A stretch of DNA of 64,000 nt from Odobenus rosmarus divergens (lineage: Eukaryota > Chordata > Mammalia > Carnivora > Odobenidae): positions 2,778,416 through 2,842,415 of the forward strand of contig NW_004450479.1 in NCBI RefSeq assembly GCF_000321225.1. Reading direction: 5' to 3'. The notes under the pieces were generated by a model. That model saw only the letters and a list, made by a program, of their open reading frames with translations. It had not been told where the DNA came from and did no database searches. Within the stretch, counting starts at the first letter, position 1; each line of letters begins with the position of its first letter. Position numbers and translations under genes: made by a program. Shown one piece after another: positions 32,501 to 42,859 of the stretch.

Positions 32501-32754
32501 TTCGTGAGGGCTGGCCAAGTACGTATTTGCCCTCAGTGGCCACTCGGCGTTCCACGGCGACAGAAGCACCTGGAAGAGGTGTCAGTGACAGCTCAGGGTA
32601 CTGCCCTCCGCTGCTGGAGCCCCACCCCTCTTCCCAGAGAGAGCTCCCCTTGACTCCTGCTCCTGGAACCCCGGGTCGAAAGCCAGAAAATCCATGGATG
32701 CCACGCCTCGCACGTGGCACGCAGCCCAGGGTCCCACACGTGGCTTCCCTAGAG

Positions 32755-32905
32755 CCAGAGGGGGTGGCACCCAATTTACGGTTGAGCAAAGAAAGGCCCA
32801 GGGACTTGCTTGGATCAGGGCAGGGCGGGGCTCCGACCCCCGTTTCCGGCTTCCAGGCCCTCCCTCTGGGCTCCGCTCCAGGCCCTCTTCCCAGTGAAGA
32901 GGCCT
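32755..32905 (-). repeat. MIR SINE, antisense
   Basis: CCCAATTTACGGTTGAGCAA, AGAAAGGCCCAGGGACTTGC and TGGATCAGGGCAGGGCGGGG reproduce the antisense MIR core (CCATTTTACAGATGAGGAAACTGAGGC...GACTTGCCCAAGG). Confidence 0.6.
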
Positions 32906-33182
32906 CCTGCCCCGGCTCATGGCAAGCGTCATCAGGATGACAAAGTCTGGGCAGAACATGTCTCATGCGCTCGTGTGGCAGAAGCTATGGGGACACAACG
33001 AGAAAACTAGATAAAAGGAGACATGAGAATGCAGATGGTGTCTCGGGGCCGCAACAGGTCTTGGGTATCCTTGTTGATTCAAGAGAGTAAAGCAGAGACC
33101 GGGGGTCTTGCAGCATCCTGTCTCACCTGATCTTCCACCTGAAGACACAGATAACTACATTTGCATGCTAGATGGAGAAGTG

Positions 33183-33653
33183 CGAATATTCCCCACAGCA
33201 GCCAAAAGGTGAAGAAGCCACGTGTCCATCGACGGATGCGTAAACATAGTGGGAACCGCCATACAACGGAATATTACTCAGCCTTGACAAGGAAGGGAAT
33301 TCTGACACCTGCTACAACGTGGATGGACCTTGAGATTATTATGTGGAGTGAAGTAATCCAATCACAAAAGGACAAATATTGTAAGATTCCACTGATACAA
33401 GATCCCCAGAGTCGTCAGATTCATAGAGACAGAAAGTAGGACGGAGGGGGTGCCAGGGGCTGCGGGAGGCGGGAGGGGGTTTATGTTTAAGGGACACAGA
33501 GTTTTGCCTCGGGATGGCGAGGATGTGGGTGGGTGGCGGTGGCGGTCGTTCAACAATGTGAATGTACTTGGTGCCGCTGAGCTGTGCACTCATACACGGT
33601 TGAAATGCTAATTTTATGTTATGTGTATTTTACTACAATTAAAAAAAAAAAAG
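33183..33653 (+). repeat. Old L1 (L1M/L1ME) 3' end with A-tail
   Basis: Sense L1 terminal blocks: CCACGTGTCCATCGACGGAT, CAACGGAATATTACTCAGCC, CAACGTGGATGGACCTTGAG, then TAAGGGACACAGAGTTTTGC, TGTATTTTACTACAATTA and A(12). Better preserved than 4286-4702, but ORF2 is broken by frameshifts. Confidence 0.92.
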
Positions 33654-34489
33654 CAGCATGAGTGTTTCTTTCAGTTTCCAAGTCTTTCTTAGGCTTTCTC
33701 TGACCCTGGCTGGGGTGTTTCTGGTGGCACCAGGAGCCCCCACAGGCAAATGCTGCGACTCTTCAAGGCTGGTAAGTCTTCCTCGTCAGGATCTGCCTTC
33801 TCGGGAGCGGGCATCTTCCCCCGACCCAAAGCCCTTTCTGGATTTCAGGTTTTATGCTTCTGTTCTCTCCCGAGCTTTGTGCTCAGCACAGGGGTTTATG
33901 GGAGTTTTGTATTGTTGTGCATAAACCCAAACTTACAAAAGGTACACTGGGGATGATTAACCAATATCATCATAGTGTGTCTCCTCCTGCTAAGATTTAC
34001 CGCGTAGTTAACTTCTTACAGGGTAACTTCAAATGCAGTTCGCGCTGAGCTGTGTCCACGTGCAGCAACCCAACCTCTCTTTTTGGTGCAGGACTGAGGG
34101 TTGGGGAATGAGGGAAGGGTGACCTGGGGCATCAGGTGCTTGCAGAATCCGCTCTGGGGGAGAAGCCGTGATACACTCACATCTCAGAAGTCCTTGGCAA
34201 GGTCTGCGCCCCCACAAAGGACCTGGGAGGGGGACGGCCTCAGCCCAGGATGACTTCATTGTGGAGACAGAAACTAATTCCTCTCTAAGTGGGAAAAGGC
34301 TCTTTAGCTACATTAAGAGGCTGAAATCTGATGAAAAGGCAAATAGATTCAATCTTCCTTGCACCAGTTGCCTGGGACTTCATAAGACTCAAACCGATTA
34401 GAAAAATTCACATTGAAAGCATCGTTTATAATAGACCAAAATCATAGAAAACATTTGGCTTGGAGGGAGGGAGGAGGAAGAGCATTTCC
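33654..34489. other. Single-copy stretch, no gene seen
   Basis: No repeat or exon recognised. Confidence 0.45.
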
Positions 34490-34554
34490 ACCTAAGCCAT
34501 AATCTTTCATTACCTCCCCCTGCCTCCTTTATGGGGTCTGACAGCCCTGTCTCT

Positions 34555-34705
34555 TCCCCAGGACTAATCATTAGACTAATTAGTGGCTAATCAATGTTTA
34601 ATTAAAGCCTAGCCATTAATTACAGGAAGTGCCATGGTAACTTGAGAATAAACTGGTTGCAAGTGGGATCAGATTTCTGTAAGCATGGCTGGTCACACAG
34701 GCAGG
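34555..34705. promoter_or_regulatory. Candidate enhancer: dense homeodomain-site cluster plus RFX-like site
   Basis: Within 58 bases there are six TAAT/ATTA groups: TAAT 34565, ATTA 34570, TAATTA 34577, TAAT 34588, TAATTA 34599 and ATTAATTA 34615. TAATTA is the classical homeodomain core. Next to it is GTGCCATGGTAAC (34629-34641), an RFX/X-box-like sequence. The block is flanked by GC-rich DNA and resembles no transposon. Function and conservation are inferred, not shown. Confidence 0.45.
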
Positions 34706-34719
34706 AAACTTTCCTTCTG

Positions 34720-34995
34720 GCCTTTGTCGGTGCTTCTTTGCACTTTGGTTTGGGTGGATCTGGAAGTCTGGAGAAGGGAGAAGAGAAGGAGTAGGGAGCA
34801 GCATGGGTTGATCTGAGCATTTTGGCTTCCAGCCCATTACCCACCCACTCCACCGGACCTTTCCCCATGGTTCTGGCATCTCTCTTCCCACGTCTCGAAT
34901 TTAATCTATTTTTCTCTGAAAATCCCTTATTGGGCATCAACATACTTGCATTTAGGCTAACACTCAAACCTATTACCATAAACTGCAAGGTCCTA
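34720..34995. other. Single-copy stretch, no gene seen
   Basis: Between the homeodomain-site cluster and the split hAT element. No repeat or exon recognised. Confidence 0.4.
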
Positions 34996-35046
34996 GATCG
35001 GTGGTTCTCAACCCTGGCTGCATGTTAGAGTCACCAAGAGAGGTTA
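34996..35046 (+). repeat. hAT-Charlie (MER5-type) 5' terminus
   Basis: CGGTGGTTCTCAACCCTGGC, TGCATGTTAGAGTCACCAAG is the standard terminal wording of short hAT elements (GTGGTTCTCAACC...AGAATCACC). It stops at an A-run where L1 sequence begins; its probable other half is at 36185-36260. Confidence 0.7.
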
Positions 35047-36184
35047 AAAAAAAAAAAATAGAATAGAAGGTTAGACAAACAGACCAATGAACAGAGTAGA
35101 GAACCCAGAAACAGACCCAGCATATATGGGTAAACAACATATGATATGAGGCAAAGGTGGCCCTTTCAAGAAGGTGGCATGGATGATCTTTGCTATCAAT
35201 GGTGCTGGGTCAGTTGGATAGCCACCTAAAAAAAACCAGGAAGTTTGACCCCTACCTCACACCATACATGGAGGTCAATTCTACCTTCTAGAAGATAATA
35301 TAGAAGACTATCTGGAATATTTTCATGATAATGAAGAGCACTAACCATAAAGGAAAAATGGACAAATGAGGTTATATTAAAACGAAGGGCTCCTGTTCAC
35401 CGAAAGTCACCATTAAGAGAGTGGAAAGGTAGGCACAACACAGGAGATGTTTCTGGAGATATGACTTGCGAAGGGGCTCACAGGAAAATGGGTAGGAGAC
35501 TTGAACAAGTACTTCACAAAGTGTCCTATTAGCCGTCAGAGAAATGCAAACGGAGATACTGCTCTAACCCAGTAGGATGAGTAGACTGGTGATCCCAAGG
35601 GCTGGTAAAGATAGAGGACCACGGAACATTCATACTTTGGAAAACCGTTTAGCAGAATCTCCTGAAGCTGTGCATATGCTGGCCCCGGGGCCCTGCTGCC
35701 CACTCCTAGACATCCTCTGAGGAACATACACGCACCTGTGCACCAAGGCACATGCTCTAGAGAGTGAGCACAGCACCATCGTTTTAATAGCTCCAAATGG
35801 GTTGCAACCCAAAAGTCTTTCAACAGGAGTAGGGCCAAATAAAACTGGTGAATTCATACGGGGGATACACAACAGCACCTCTACACTCAATGAACCTCAC
35901 AGAAATAATGTAGCATGAAAGGACCCAGGCACAAAATTGGATGTCAACTGTATTATCCCGTTCATACAGAGTTTAGGAACAGGCAAGATCATGGCGGTAA
36001 TTATCTTTAGGGAGGAGGAAGGGGGAGTCACTGGGGAAGGAGGGGGCTTTCTGGGGGTCTGTGATGTTCTACTTTTTGATCTCAGTGATGTGTGCATGGA
36101 TGGTCCACTTTGTGACTAATCATTGAGCACACACTTATGATTTGTGCACTTTGGGGCATATGTGTTATTTTCTTAAAGAGAAAT
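35047..36184 (+). repeat. Old L1 (L1M-type) ORF2/3' region
   Basis: About 1.1 kb of decayed L1 in sense. Late ORF2 blocks (AAACAGACCCAGCATATATG, TTTGCTATCAATGGTGCTGG, AACGAAGGGCTCCTGTTCAC, AAATGCAAACGGAGATACT, GCACCATCGTTTTAATAGCT) lead into a 3' end with CAGTGATGTGTGCATGGATG. Many stops mean no functional reverse transcriptase. It appears to have been inserted into a hAT element, whose halves flank it. Confidence 0.8.
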
Positions 36185-36260
36185 ATGAATTGAGGCCTGG
36201 CTCTGGGCCAGAATAGTTAGGTCAGAGTCCCTGGGAGAGGGTTCAGGTGACTCTGACATG
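36185..36260 (+). repeat. Possible second half of split hAT element
   Basis: GAGGCCTGGCTCTGGGCCAG, TTAGGTCAGAGTCCCTGGGA and GAGGGTTCAGGTGACTCTGA follow the MER5-like order (GGCCC..., TCAGAATCTCTGGG, AGGTGATTCTGA). It lacks a clean terminus, so the pairing with 34996-35046 is inference. Confidence 0.45.
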
Positions 36261-36339
36261 GACTGGGGCTGCCCACCTGACCTGGCTTACATGGCCAACC
36301 TCTTGTCTCCCCCTCTCCCTTGCCTGCTCCTGCCCAGCT

Positions 36340-36575
36340 CCTTTCTGTCCCTTGAACATGCCTCTTGTTTTTGGGCACCAACTGTTTGCACTTGCCTGTG
36401 TGTTCCCTGGGACTGGAAGGCTGTCTCCTGCCTGGCTCCCTCAAGTCACGCCCTACAGTGACCTTCCCTGACCCGTCCATCTAAAATGGGCCGCTTGTCC
36501 CAGACACTTTCTGTTCTATCATTCTGTTTATTTCCTTTACTCTTCTTGCAGTAGAGACAAGTCAACAAATTCCAT
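36340..36575 (+). repeat. L2 LINE fragment
   Basis: CAGTGACCTTCCCTGACCCG, TCCATCTAAAATGGGCC, then TTCTGTTTATTTCCTTTACT and CTTGCAGTAG follow the L2 3' region (CCTTCCCTGACCACC..TCTAAAATAG...TTTATTTTCTTC). Confidence 0.75.
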
Positions 36576-36589
36576 TTCATTTGCGTCTT

Positions 36590-36955
36590 CCTGGATTTCA
36601 AAGAAGACTGTGTTTTTCAACCTCCATTGCAGTCAGGTTGGAGCTGGTAGTTTGTGGATGGAGGTGACACACGCCACATCCAGACCTTGCCACAGAACCT
36701 CTTGTGGGACCGTCCACAACCCCTATTCCTCTTCCACAGTGACCAAGGTGACCACCTGTGTAAGACGGAAGAGCCCAGGACGTAAGGAGCCTGGAGCCTG
36801 GAGTCACCAATAGGAGGAGAGCTGCCAAGTGGGGCTGCTGAGCCACGCTGATCGTAGGTGAGAAATGACCTTTCCACAACGCACTGAGCTTTCAGGCTTT
36901 GTTTGGGCCTGCGTGAGGGTAGACTATCCTGACTCATGCAGCACTTACTGCGATC
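36590..36955 (+). repeat. Possible old LTR/MaLR-like repeat
   Basis: GCAGTCAGGTTGGAGCTGGT, GACGGAAGAGCCCAGGACGT, AAGGAGCCTGGAGCCTGGAG and GGTGAGAAATGACCTTTCC resemble the body of a common mammalian LTR. No convincing terminal TG..CA or TAATACA-like end, so this is a weak call. Confidence 0.35.
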
Positions 36956-36984
36956 TGAGATTACCTTGTTGGATTTCTGTCTCT

Positions 36985-37095
36985 TTGTCTAGAATGTGAG
37001 CTCCTGTTTACAGCTGTATTTCCAGCCCACGGGCACAGGCCCAGCGTGCAGAAGCCCAGCAGCATTCCATGCAGGCGATAAATGATTCAGTGCTG
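36985..37095 (+). repeat. L2 LINE 3' end
   Basis: TAGAATGTGAGCTCCTGTTT, CAGCTGTATTTCCAGCCCAC and CAGGCGATAAATGATTC correspond to the L2 terminus (AGAATGTAAGCTCC...CTGTATCCCCAGC...CAATAAAT). Confidence 0.7.
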
Positions 37096-37129
37096 AGAGG
37101 ACTCTGGAGACAGAGATGATGTTCTCAGG

Positions 37130-37295
37130 GTGGGAGCGGGGAAGTCTGCAGGAGAGAGCGTGGGTCTTGGGTTCCCTTTCTGAGCAGTAGTCTCTCCATC
37201 TGTAATAGCACACAGGCTTGTTGGAAGGACTGCATGCAATTATCGCTTATGAACACCTAGCATGTTGCAGGGTGGAGAGGTGGCCTGTAATACTC
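37130..37295 (+). repeat. MIR SINE
   Basis: TGGGTCTTGGGTTCCC, AGTCTCTCCATCTGTAATAG, AGGACTGCATGCAATTAT and ACACCTAGCATG follow the MIR 3' half (CTCATCTGTAAAATG...GAGGATTAAATGAG...GCACCTAGCA). Confidence 0.65.
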
Positions 37296-37924
37296 CCTAG
37301 GGTTGCAGATGCAGACGGGCAGACAGGGCAATCGAAGGCTCGAGTCAAGAATGGTCGGCCAGCACCTGCATTCGGTGGTGGAGGGGGACGCGCTTTCAGA
37401 TGGGAGTGGGGTAGAGGTAGGCTTATCGCCGGGTGGGCTCGGGGAGGGGTGCTCAGGGCACTCTGCACCCGTCCTGGGTGGTGGGAGGCACCTCCAGGTG
37501 CAGAGGGTGACACGATGTTCCCCATTCAGGGAGGCAAGCTGGCCTTGGACGCACCTGGAAATCCCAGCAGGGCAGCCCTTGCACCCTTGGGTCCTCTGTC
37601 TGTCTCCTCTTTCACCTTCTGCTGCTTGTGCCCCTGAAGCTCCACTGTTCTCTGCCTGTCACCTGGTCCAGTCTCACCTGTCTGCAGATTCACCCCGGTT
37701 ACGCTGCTGAATTTCCTTTCCTGGGACCTCTGCATGTTTAGAGATGACTGCTGGAGATCAGAGAGTCTTCACACGGAATGAAAGACCAAGTGGTGATGAG
37801 GGGTGTGCTTGGGGTTTTGCCAATGGCTTTCGTACACAGTGCTGGACAGGCCTGGGAGGGGCGGGAGGCTGGGCTCTACCTGTCCAGGTATAAACAGGGT
37901 GAAGAGTGGGCCATGGAGAGCCCC
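37296..37924. other. GC-rich single-copy stretch, no gene seen
   Basis: Two overlapping plus-strand frames (139 and 135 codons) and minus-strand frames occupy the same DNA. None is recognisable. Confidence 0.45.
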
Positions 37925-38075
37925 AGTCCAGGGGACTCCAACCCTTTTGTACCAAGGAGCCCTATGGCATCTGGGGAAGCCAACGGACCCCTTCTCAGCA
38001 AAGTAGTCTTAAATCCATAAAAGAGATTTCCTAGGGTTATAGTATCAAAATATAATTATCAAAATGTTTAAGAAA
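37925..38075 (+). repeat. hAT-Charlie-type DNA transposon fragment
   Basis: ACTCCAACCCTTTTGTACCA, AGGAGCCCTATGGCATCTGG, AGCCAACGGACCCCTTCTCA and AAATCCATAAAAGAGA match a widespread mammalian hAT-like repeat (CTCAACCTTTTTG...GGACCCCTTCTCAGAA). The exact subfamily is not assigned. Confidence 0.55.
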
Positions 38076-38079
38076 TGAG

Positions 38080-38500
38080 ACATCGTTGTATATGCTTTTT
38101 TGTTGAAGAGGAGTTCTTGTAACATAAAATGAACCTTTTAAAGTGTCCAACTCAGTGGCATTTAGTGTCTTAGCCGTACCACGCAGGCACCACCCCTGCC
38201 CACTTCCACCGCCTCTGCCCGAACCTGTCAAGCAGGTCCTCCCCAGTCCCCTCCTGTCCTGGTAACCTCCAGTCTTTCTCCACAGACTCGCCTATTCCGA
38301 ATATCTTATAAAAATGTGGTCTTTTGTGACTGAGCATAATGCTTTCCAGGTTCATCCATGTGGTGACAGGTGTCAGACCTTCATTCTTATGTCTGAATAT
38401 ATTCCATTGCACGGATACCATACTTCATCTATTCATCGCCTGATAGGCATTTTGGTTGTTTCTACTTTTTGGCTTTTGAAGGTGCTCCTTTTGAACAAAT
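38080..38500 (-). repeat. Old L1 (L1M) 3' end, antisense
   Basis: Backward L1 terminal blocks: TTTAAAGTGTCCAACTCAGT, TCCTGGTAACCTCCAGTC, GCATAATGCTTTCCAGGTTC, ATCCATGTGGTGACAGG, TTCCATTGCACGGATACCAT and ATTTTGGTTGTTTCTACTTT. Diverged. Confidence 0.88.
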
Positions 38501-39164
38501 TACTTAACTCGATGTAGTGGCAGGTCTAAGAAGCACCTAAATCCAGAAATAATGACCAGGGCAGTTGATATTTTGCGATGTATGCACCATCTGGCACGTG
38601 CCATGGACATGCCTGTGTATCTGTGGCAGAGACAGCCGGGTGGGGGCTGGTGTCCGTGATTGAGAAATTGTCAGAGAGAGGGGTGTGTGGAAGGAATGAA
38701 CTGTTTTCCCATTCAGGTTCCCAGACCTTCTGGATTCTCCCCAGATTTGGGACCCCTGGTCTTGCCAATGCACCCGTTCTTGTGAGAGGCAAATGGAGCC
38801 CTGAGTGGTTATGGCTTTGCCCTGCACGGTTGGGACCCGGACCAGGGCCTGGCCTGCAGGTTTGCTGGCTTCTCCAGCTCAGCAAGACCTGGCCGGGGTG
38901 ACTCGGGTGGCCCCTATCTGTTCTTTAGCACGTCCGTACCTTCCTGGGCCAGTGAAGGTCAGCGCGGCAGGGATGTGCCCCTGCTGCCTCCCAGCCTCCC
39001 CGCTGCCAGACTTGCCCCCCGCACCCCCGCCAGCCCCCTCCTCCAGGTTCTCTCGTTTCTCCTGCTCCTCGGGGGAAATGAAGTCGTGAGGGCAGCCGTG
39101 GGTCACCCAGCACTGTCCTTTCTTGCTTTGCCTCAGTGCTTTTTCAAAAGCCGCCGCTATGGGG
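38501..39164. other. Single-copy stretch, no gene seen
   Basis: No repeat or exon recognised. Confidence 0.45.
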
Positions 39165-39535
39165 TGAGAAAAAGCGAGACTGTGTTCTTCCCCATGAACG
39201 AAGCCCTGACGACATCCTGCTCATGGATGGACCTGGAAACGCGCCCCAAGAAAGAAATCAGACACAACAGGACCCGTGAGGTGCGACGGCACCTGTGTGA
39301 GATGTCCAGGACAGGTGCGTGCGGTCAGACCGCAGAGCACCGGTAGGTGGCCGGGGGCCGGGGAAGCGGGGAGGGACCGACTGCTCACTGGGCCGGGGCT
39401 CCCTCTGGGGTGCCGAGAATGTTCTGGAGTGAGATAGAGGTGGTGTCTGCACAGCACTGTGGAGCCACCGAGTTGTACACTTTAAAATGGTTCGTTTATG
39501 TTAAGTGGATTTCACCCAAATTAAAACAAATAAAA
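39165..39535 (+). repeat. Old L1 (L1M) 3' end
   Basis: TCATGGATGGACCTGGAAAC, then ...GTGGAGCCACCGAGTTGTAC, ACTTTAAAATGGTTCGTTTA, TGTTAAGTGGATTTCACCC and AAATTAAAACAAATAAAAC form the L1 3' UTR end in sense. The middle is GC-rich and eroded. Confidence 0.8.
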
Positions 39536-40079
39536 CAACACCTTAGTCCGGCATTTTCCCCCTGGGCTGCTGGGAGATGTGACTTGAATACAGTCCGGTG
39601 ACTACTGTTAAAAGCCCACTGACCCCTGGTTGGCTGCCCCGAGGTGACCTCCCTGCTCCCAGCTGGATCTGGGGCCCTGCAGGTGCTGGGGACAGGTCTG
39701 TCTACTTCCAGTTTTCATCCTGAGGCCGCGAGCTGGGCTGAGACTGACGCAGGGCGCCCTCCCCCCACTTTCCTGACCCTCGGCGCCTCTCGAGGTGCTA
39801 CCGTGGGTTTCCAGCTCGGCCCCCTGCACCCCGTCTCCTTATGCCCCTGGCAGGAATCTGTGGGCTGTTGAGTGGCTAAGGTTGCCATGTGCGCAGCCAT
39901 TCGGGAAGGACCTGAGTGGCCGAGTGGCTGACGTTAGAGATAGGTGGGGATGGGGGTCCAGGGTGTGTGTGTGTGTCTAGGTGTCTGAGCTCCGTACCTG
40001 GGCTGCCCTCGAGGGGCACCTGCAACCCAGAGCAGCAATGGTCAAGGGGTGCAAGCAGCGTAGGTGTGGTGGGGCACAG
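39536..40079. other. Single-copy stretch, no gene seen
   Basis: No repeat or exon recognised; a short GT run lies at 39962-39975. Confidence 0.45.
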
Positions 40080-40083
40080 GCTG

Positions 40084-40160
40084 AGAGAGGGAGATAGAGG
40101 GAGGGAGGGAGGGAGAGATGGATGGATGGATGGAGGAAGGAGGGAGGGAGGGAGAGAGCA
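40084..40160 (+). repeat. (GGGA)n/(GGAT)n purine-rich simple repeat
   Basis: Blocks of GAGGGAGGGAGGGAGG, GATGGATGGATGGATGG, then GGAGGGAGGGAGGGAGAG. Composite homopurine microsatellite. Confidence 0.93.
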
Positions 40161-40874
40161 GGTGTACCGCTGCACATGCGTAAATCAGGAACTAGCGAAC
40201 AGAGACTCTGAACTCCCTTCTAAGACTTCCTCTGTCTTTCTTTTATGAGAACTGTGAGTCCTTCCTTTTTGTAGTAGTGAATTCTCAGCTTAAGAAAAAC
40301 CTATGAGCAAAGTAAGTCCCTCCCTTGTGCTGCCTGTGTTGGGGCCACTAAACCTAGGGGTCTTTTCTGTTATTTTTACAGAAGAACAAAATGTTCTCGC
40401 CCTTTGACCCCTCCTCTGACTTGTGAGCTCGTGTGGTCTTGAGGAACTCCATCCAGAAGACGTCACCTGTGTCCTGAGACCGACCAGGCGCCCCACTGAG
40501 ATTAGCCCCTCGCTGTCCTGCTGATGCGCTGACCCAAGAGCCCTTGAACCTTCTTTGAAACACCCAGGGAAGCAGCCATACTAACTGCTCAGCAGGCTTG
40601 GGATGCTCATTATGACCCCTTGTGTTCTTCCTTATGGTGCAAAGCTGGTTTTTATGGTGACCTCAGTGTTTTCCACGACAGAATAATGTCGGTCCTCGGT
40701 GTCCAGGCCTGTACTTGGTGGGCTTCTAGAATCTAGCCCGGGTTGGTATGTGTGGCTGGAACACTGAGGATGCACCAAGAGTATGTGGGGTGGGGGTGGG
40801 AGGTACTTGGAGGTTTAAAGACCCTGCTATGGTCTCCCCATGAGCTCACAGAACAGGCCACTGAGAATCAGGTC
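40161..40874. other. Single-copy stretch, no gene seen
   Basis: No repeat or exon recognised before the young L1. Confidence 0.45.
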
Positions 40875-40888
40875 AGAAGAGGTTTCCA

Positions 40889-41923
40889 AACAGTATCGAG
40901 GTTCCTCAAACAGTTGAAAATAGAGCTACCATACGATCCAGCAATTGCACTACTGGGTATTTACCCCAAAGATACAAATGTAGGGATCCGAAGGGGTACG
41001 TGCACCCCAATGTTTATAGCAGCAATGTCCACAATAGCCAAACTGTGGAAAGAGCCAAGATGTCCATCGACAGATGAATGGATAGAGAAGATGTGGTATA
41101 TATACACAATGGAATATTATGCAGCCATCAAAGGGAATGAGATCTTGCCATTTGCAACGACGTGGATGGAACTGGAGGGTGTTATGCTGAGTGAAATAAG
41201 TCAATCAGAGAAAGACACATATCATATGACCTCACTGATATGAGGAATTCTTAATTTCAGGAAACAAACTGAGGGTTGCTGGAGTGGTAGGGGGGTGGAG
41301 GGATGGGGTGGCTGGGTGATAGACATCGGGAAGGGTATGTGCTCTGGTGAGCACTGTGAATTGTGCAAGACTGTTGAATCACAGATCTGTACTTCTGAAA
41401 CAAATAATGCAATACATGTTAAGAAAAAAGAAAAAGAAGAAGATAGCAGGAGGGGAAGAATGAAGGGGAGTAAGTCAGATGGGGAGATGAACCATGAGAG
41501 ACGATGGACTCTGAGAAACAAACTGAGGGTTCTAGAGGGGAGGGGGGTGGAGGGATGGGTTAGCCTGGTGATGGGTATTAAAGAGGGCACATTCTGTGTG
41601 GAGCACTGGGTGTTATGCACAAACAATGAATCATGGAACACTACATCAAAAACTAATGATGTAGGGGCGCCTGGGTGGCTCAGTTGGTTAAGTGACTGCC
41701 TTCAGCTCAGGTCGTGATCCTGGAGTCCCGGGATCGAGTCCCACATCGGGCTCCCTGCTCAGCAGGGAGTCTGCTTCTCCCTCTGACCCAACCCCCTCTA
41801 ATGCTCTCTCTCTCTCTCTCTCTCATTCTCTCTCTCTCACATAAATAAATAAAGTCTTAAAAAAAAACAACTAATGATGTAATATATGGTGATTAACATA
41901 ACAATAAAAAATTTAAAAAAAAA
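40889..41923 (+). mobile_element. Young 5'-truncated L1 with target duplication
   Basis: A sense carnivore L1 tail. The first 355 bases keep the last ~117 codons of ORF2 open to the stop at 41241-41243, including the conserved C-terminal wording CPSTDEWIEKMWYIYTMEYY. The 3' UTR contains two diverged copies of a GAAACAAACTGAGGGTT-led segment (41262 and 41517) and ends AACATAACAATAAAAAATTT plus an A-tail. Perfect 14-base target duplications (AGAAGAGGTTTCCA) lie at 40875-40888 and 41924-41937. Severe 5' truncation means no reverse transcriptase or endonuclease, so it is dead. The conserved tail and perfect duplication mark it as younger than the other L1s here. Confidence 0.97.
41664..41868 (+). 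mobile_element. SINEC (CAN-SINE) nested inside the L1 3' UTR
   Basis: Full sense SINE: GGGGCGCCTGGGTGGCTCAG head, GTCCCGGGATCGAGTCCCAC core, a (CT)n stretch at 41805-41840, and ATAAATAAATAAAGTCTT-A(n) tail. A perfect 13-base target duplication, AACTAATGATGTA, is at 41651-41663 and 41869-41881. It is younger than the L1 that hosts it. Confidence 0.97.
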
Positions 41924-41937
41924 AGAAGAGGTTTCCA

Positions 41938-42859
41938 GTGCTCTGTGCATGCTCTCCCGCCCCCCCCCCCCCGTCTTCCTCCTCTCCCCATATAAACCAT
42001 CCCTCCACCTCCTTCAGCACCTGCCGCCAACAAGGCACCATTCAGGAGCGTGTTTCCAGATCTACTCGCTTGCTCCGTGCCACGACGTGCACGAATCTGT
42101 GGGAGGGGGGACAGGTTTGTCTGGACAAAGTGGAGCTCTCCAGGATGGAGAAGGACGTGAGGCCATTCAAAATCAAGAAACCCATTAGCTGTGTCTTCAC
42201 AGAGGCCAGGAAGCTGAACCTCAGCCCGGGGAGCTGTCCTGCTGCCATGTCCAGTGTCCTGAGCACATCACCATGTTGTTGCGTGCAGACCATGCTTTTC
42301 TCGGAGGCTCATTTTTCAAGCATCCCCGGCCCTTGGACGGAAGGGGTTGTCATCAGATTGGAACGGTGCCTTGATTCTTGTTTTCCACTGGTGTTCCCAC
42401 TAATGAAGGGCAGCTGCAGGAGAAAAGCATCCTGGGGGCCTAGACATGGTGGGAGTGGAGCTCCGTGCTGAAGACGCCGGACGAGGTACCACATCACTTG
42501 CTCCTTCCCATCTGAACATGTGGTCACCTGTATTTTCTAACTGCTAGCTACGTGCACCAAGAAGCAGAGGCGTCGGGAGGCCAGCCAGCAGCTGTGAGCC
42601 CGTGAATTTCCAGTCGGACCCAACTCCTTAAGAGCAAAAGGAGCGGGGCTTGGGCGCCCCTGGCAACCGTGGTTCTTCATCTTGGTGTCTCTCTCCAGTC
42701 TGTCGGCACCAGCCCTGGCGCTGCTTCTGTGGGGCCCCCTCCCACGTCTCCCTTCCTTGCCCTTTCTCTTCCACACCCCTCACCCTGTTTGCCTTACTTC
42801 CTGCACCCTAGTTTCCAGGTACTCCTTGTCTTCTACTTGGACCATTGCTGAGGCCTCCG
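41938..42859. other. Single-copy stretch, no gene seen
   Basis: Begins with a poly(C) run (about 41959-41972). A 177-codon plus-strand frame (41938-42471) starts at the L1 junction and has no domain I know; I treat it as chance. Confidence 0.45.

Noticed and set aside
40743..41243. 166-codon frame as a host gene
   Set aside because: The C-terminal two thirds are the end of L1 ORF2; the start codon lies in unrelated flanking DNA before the insertion point at 40889.
41938..42471. 177-codon frame downstream of the young L1
   Set aside because: It begins at the L1 junction, includes a poly(C)-encoded proline run, and shows no known domain or splice context.
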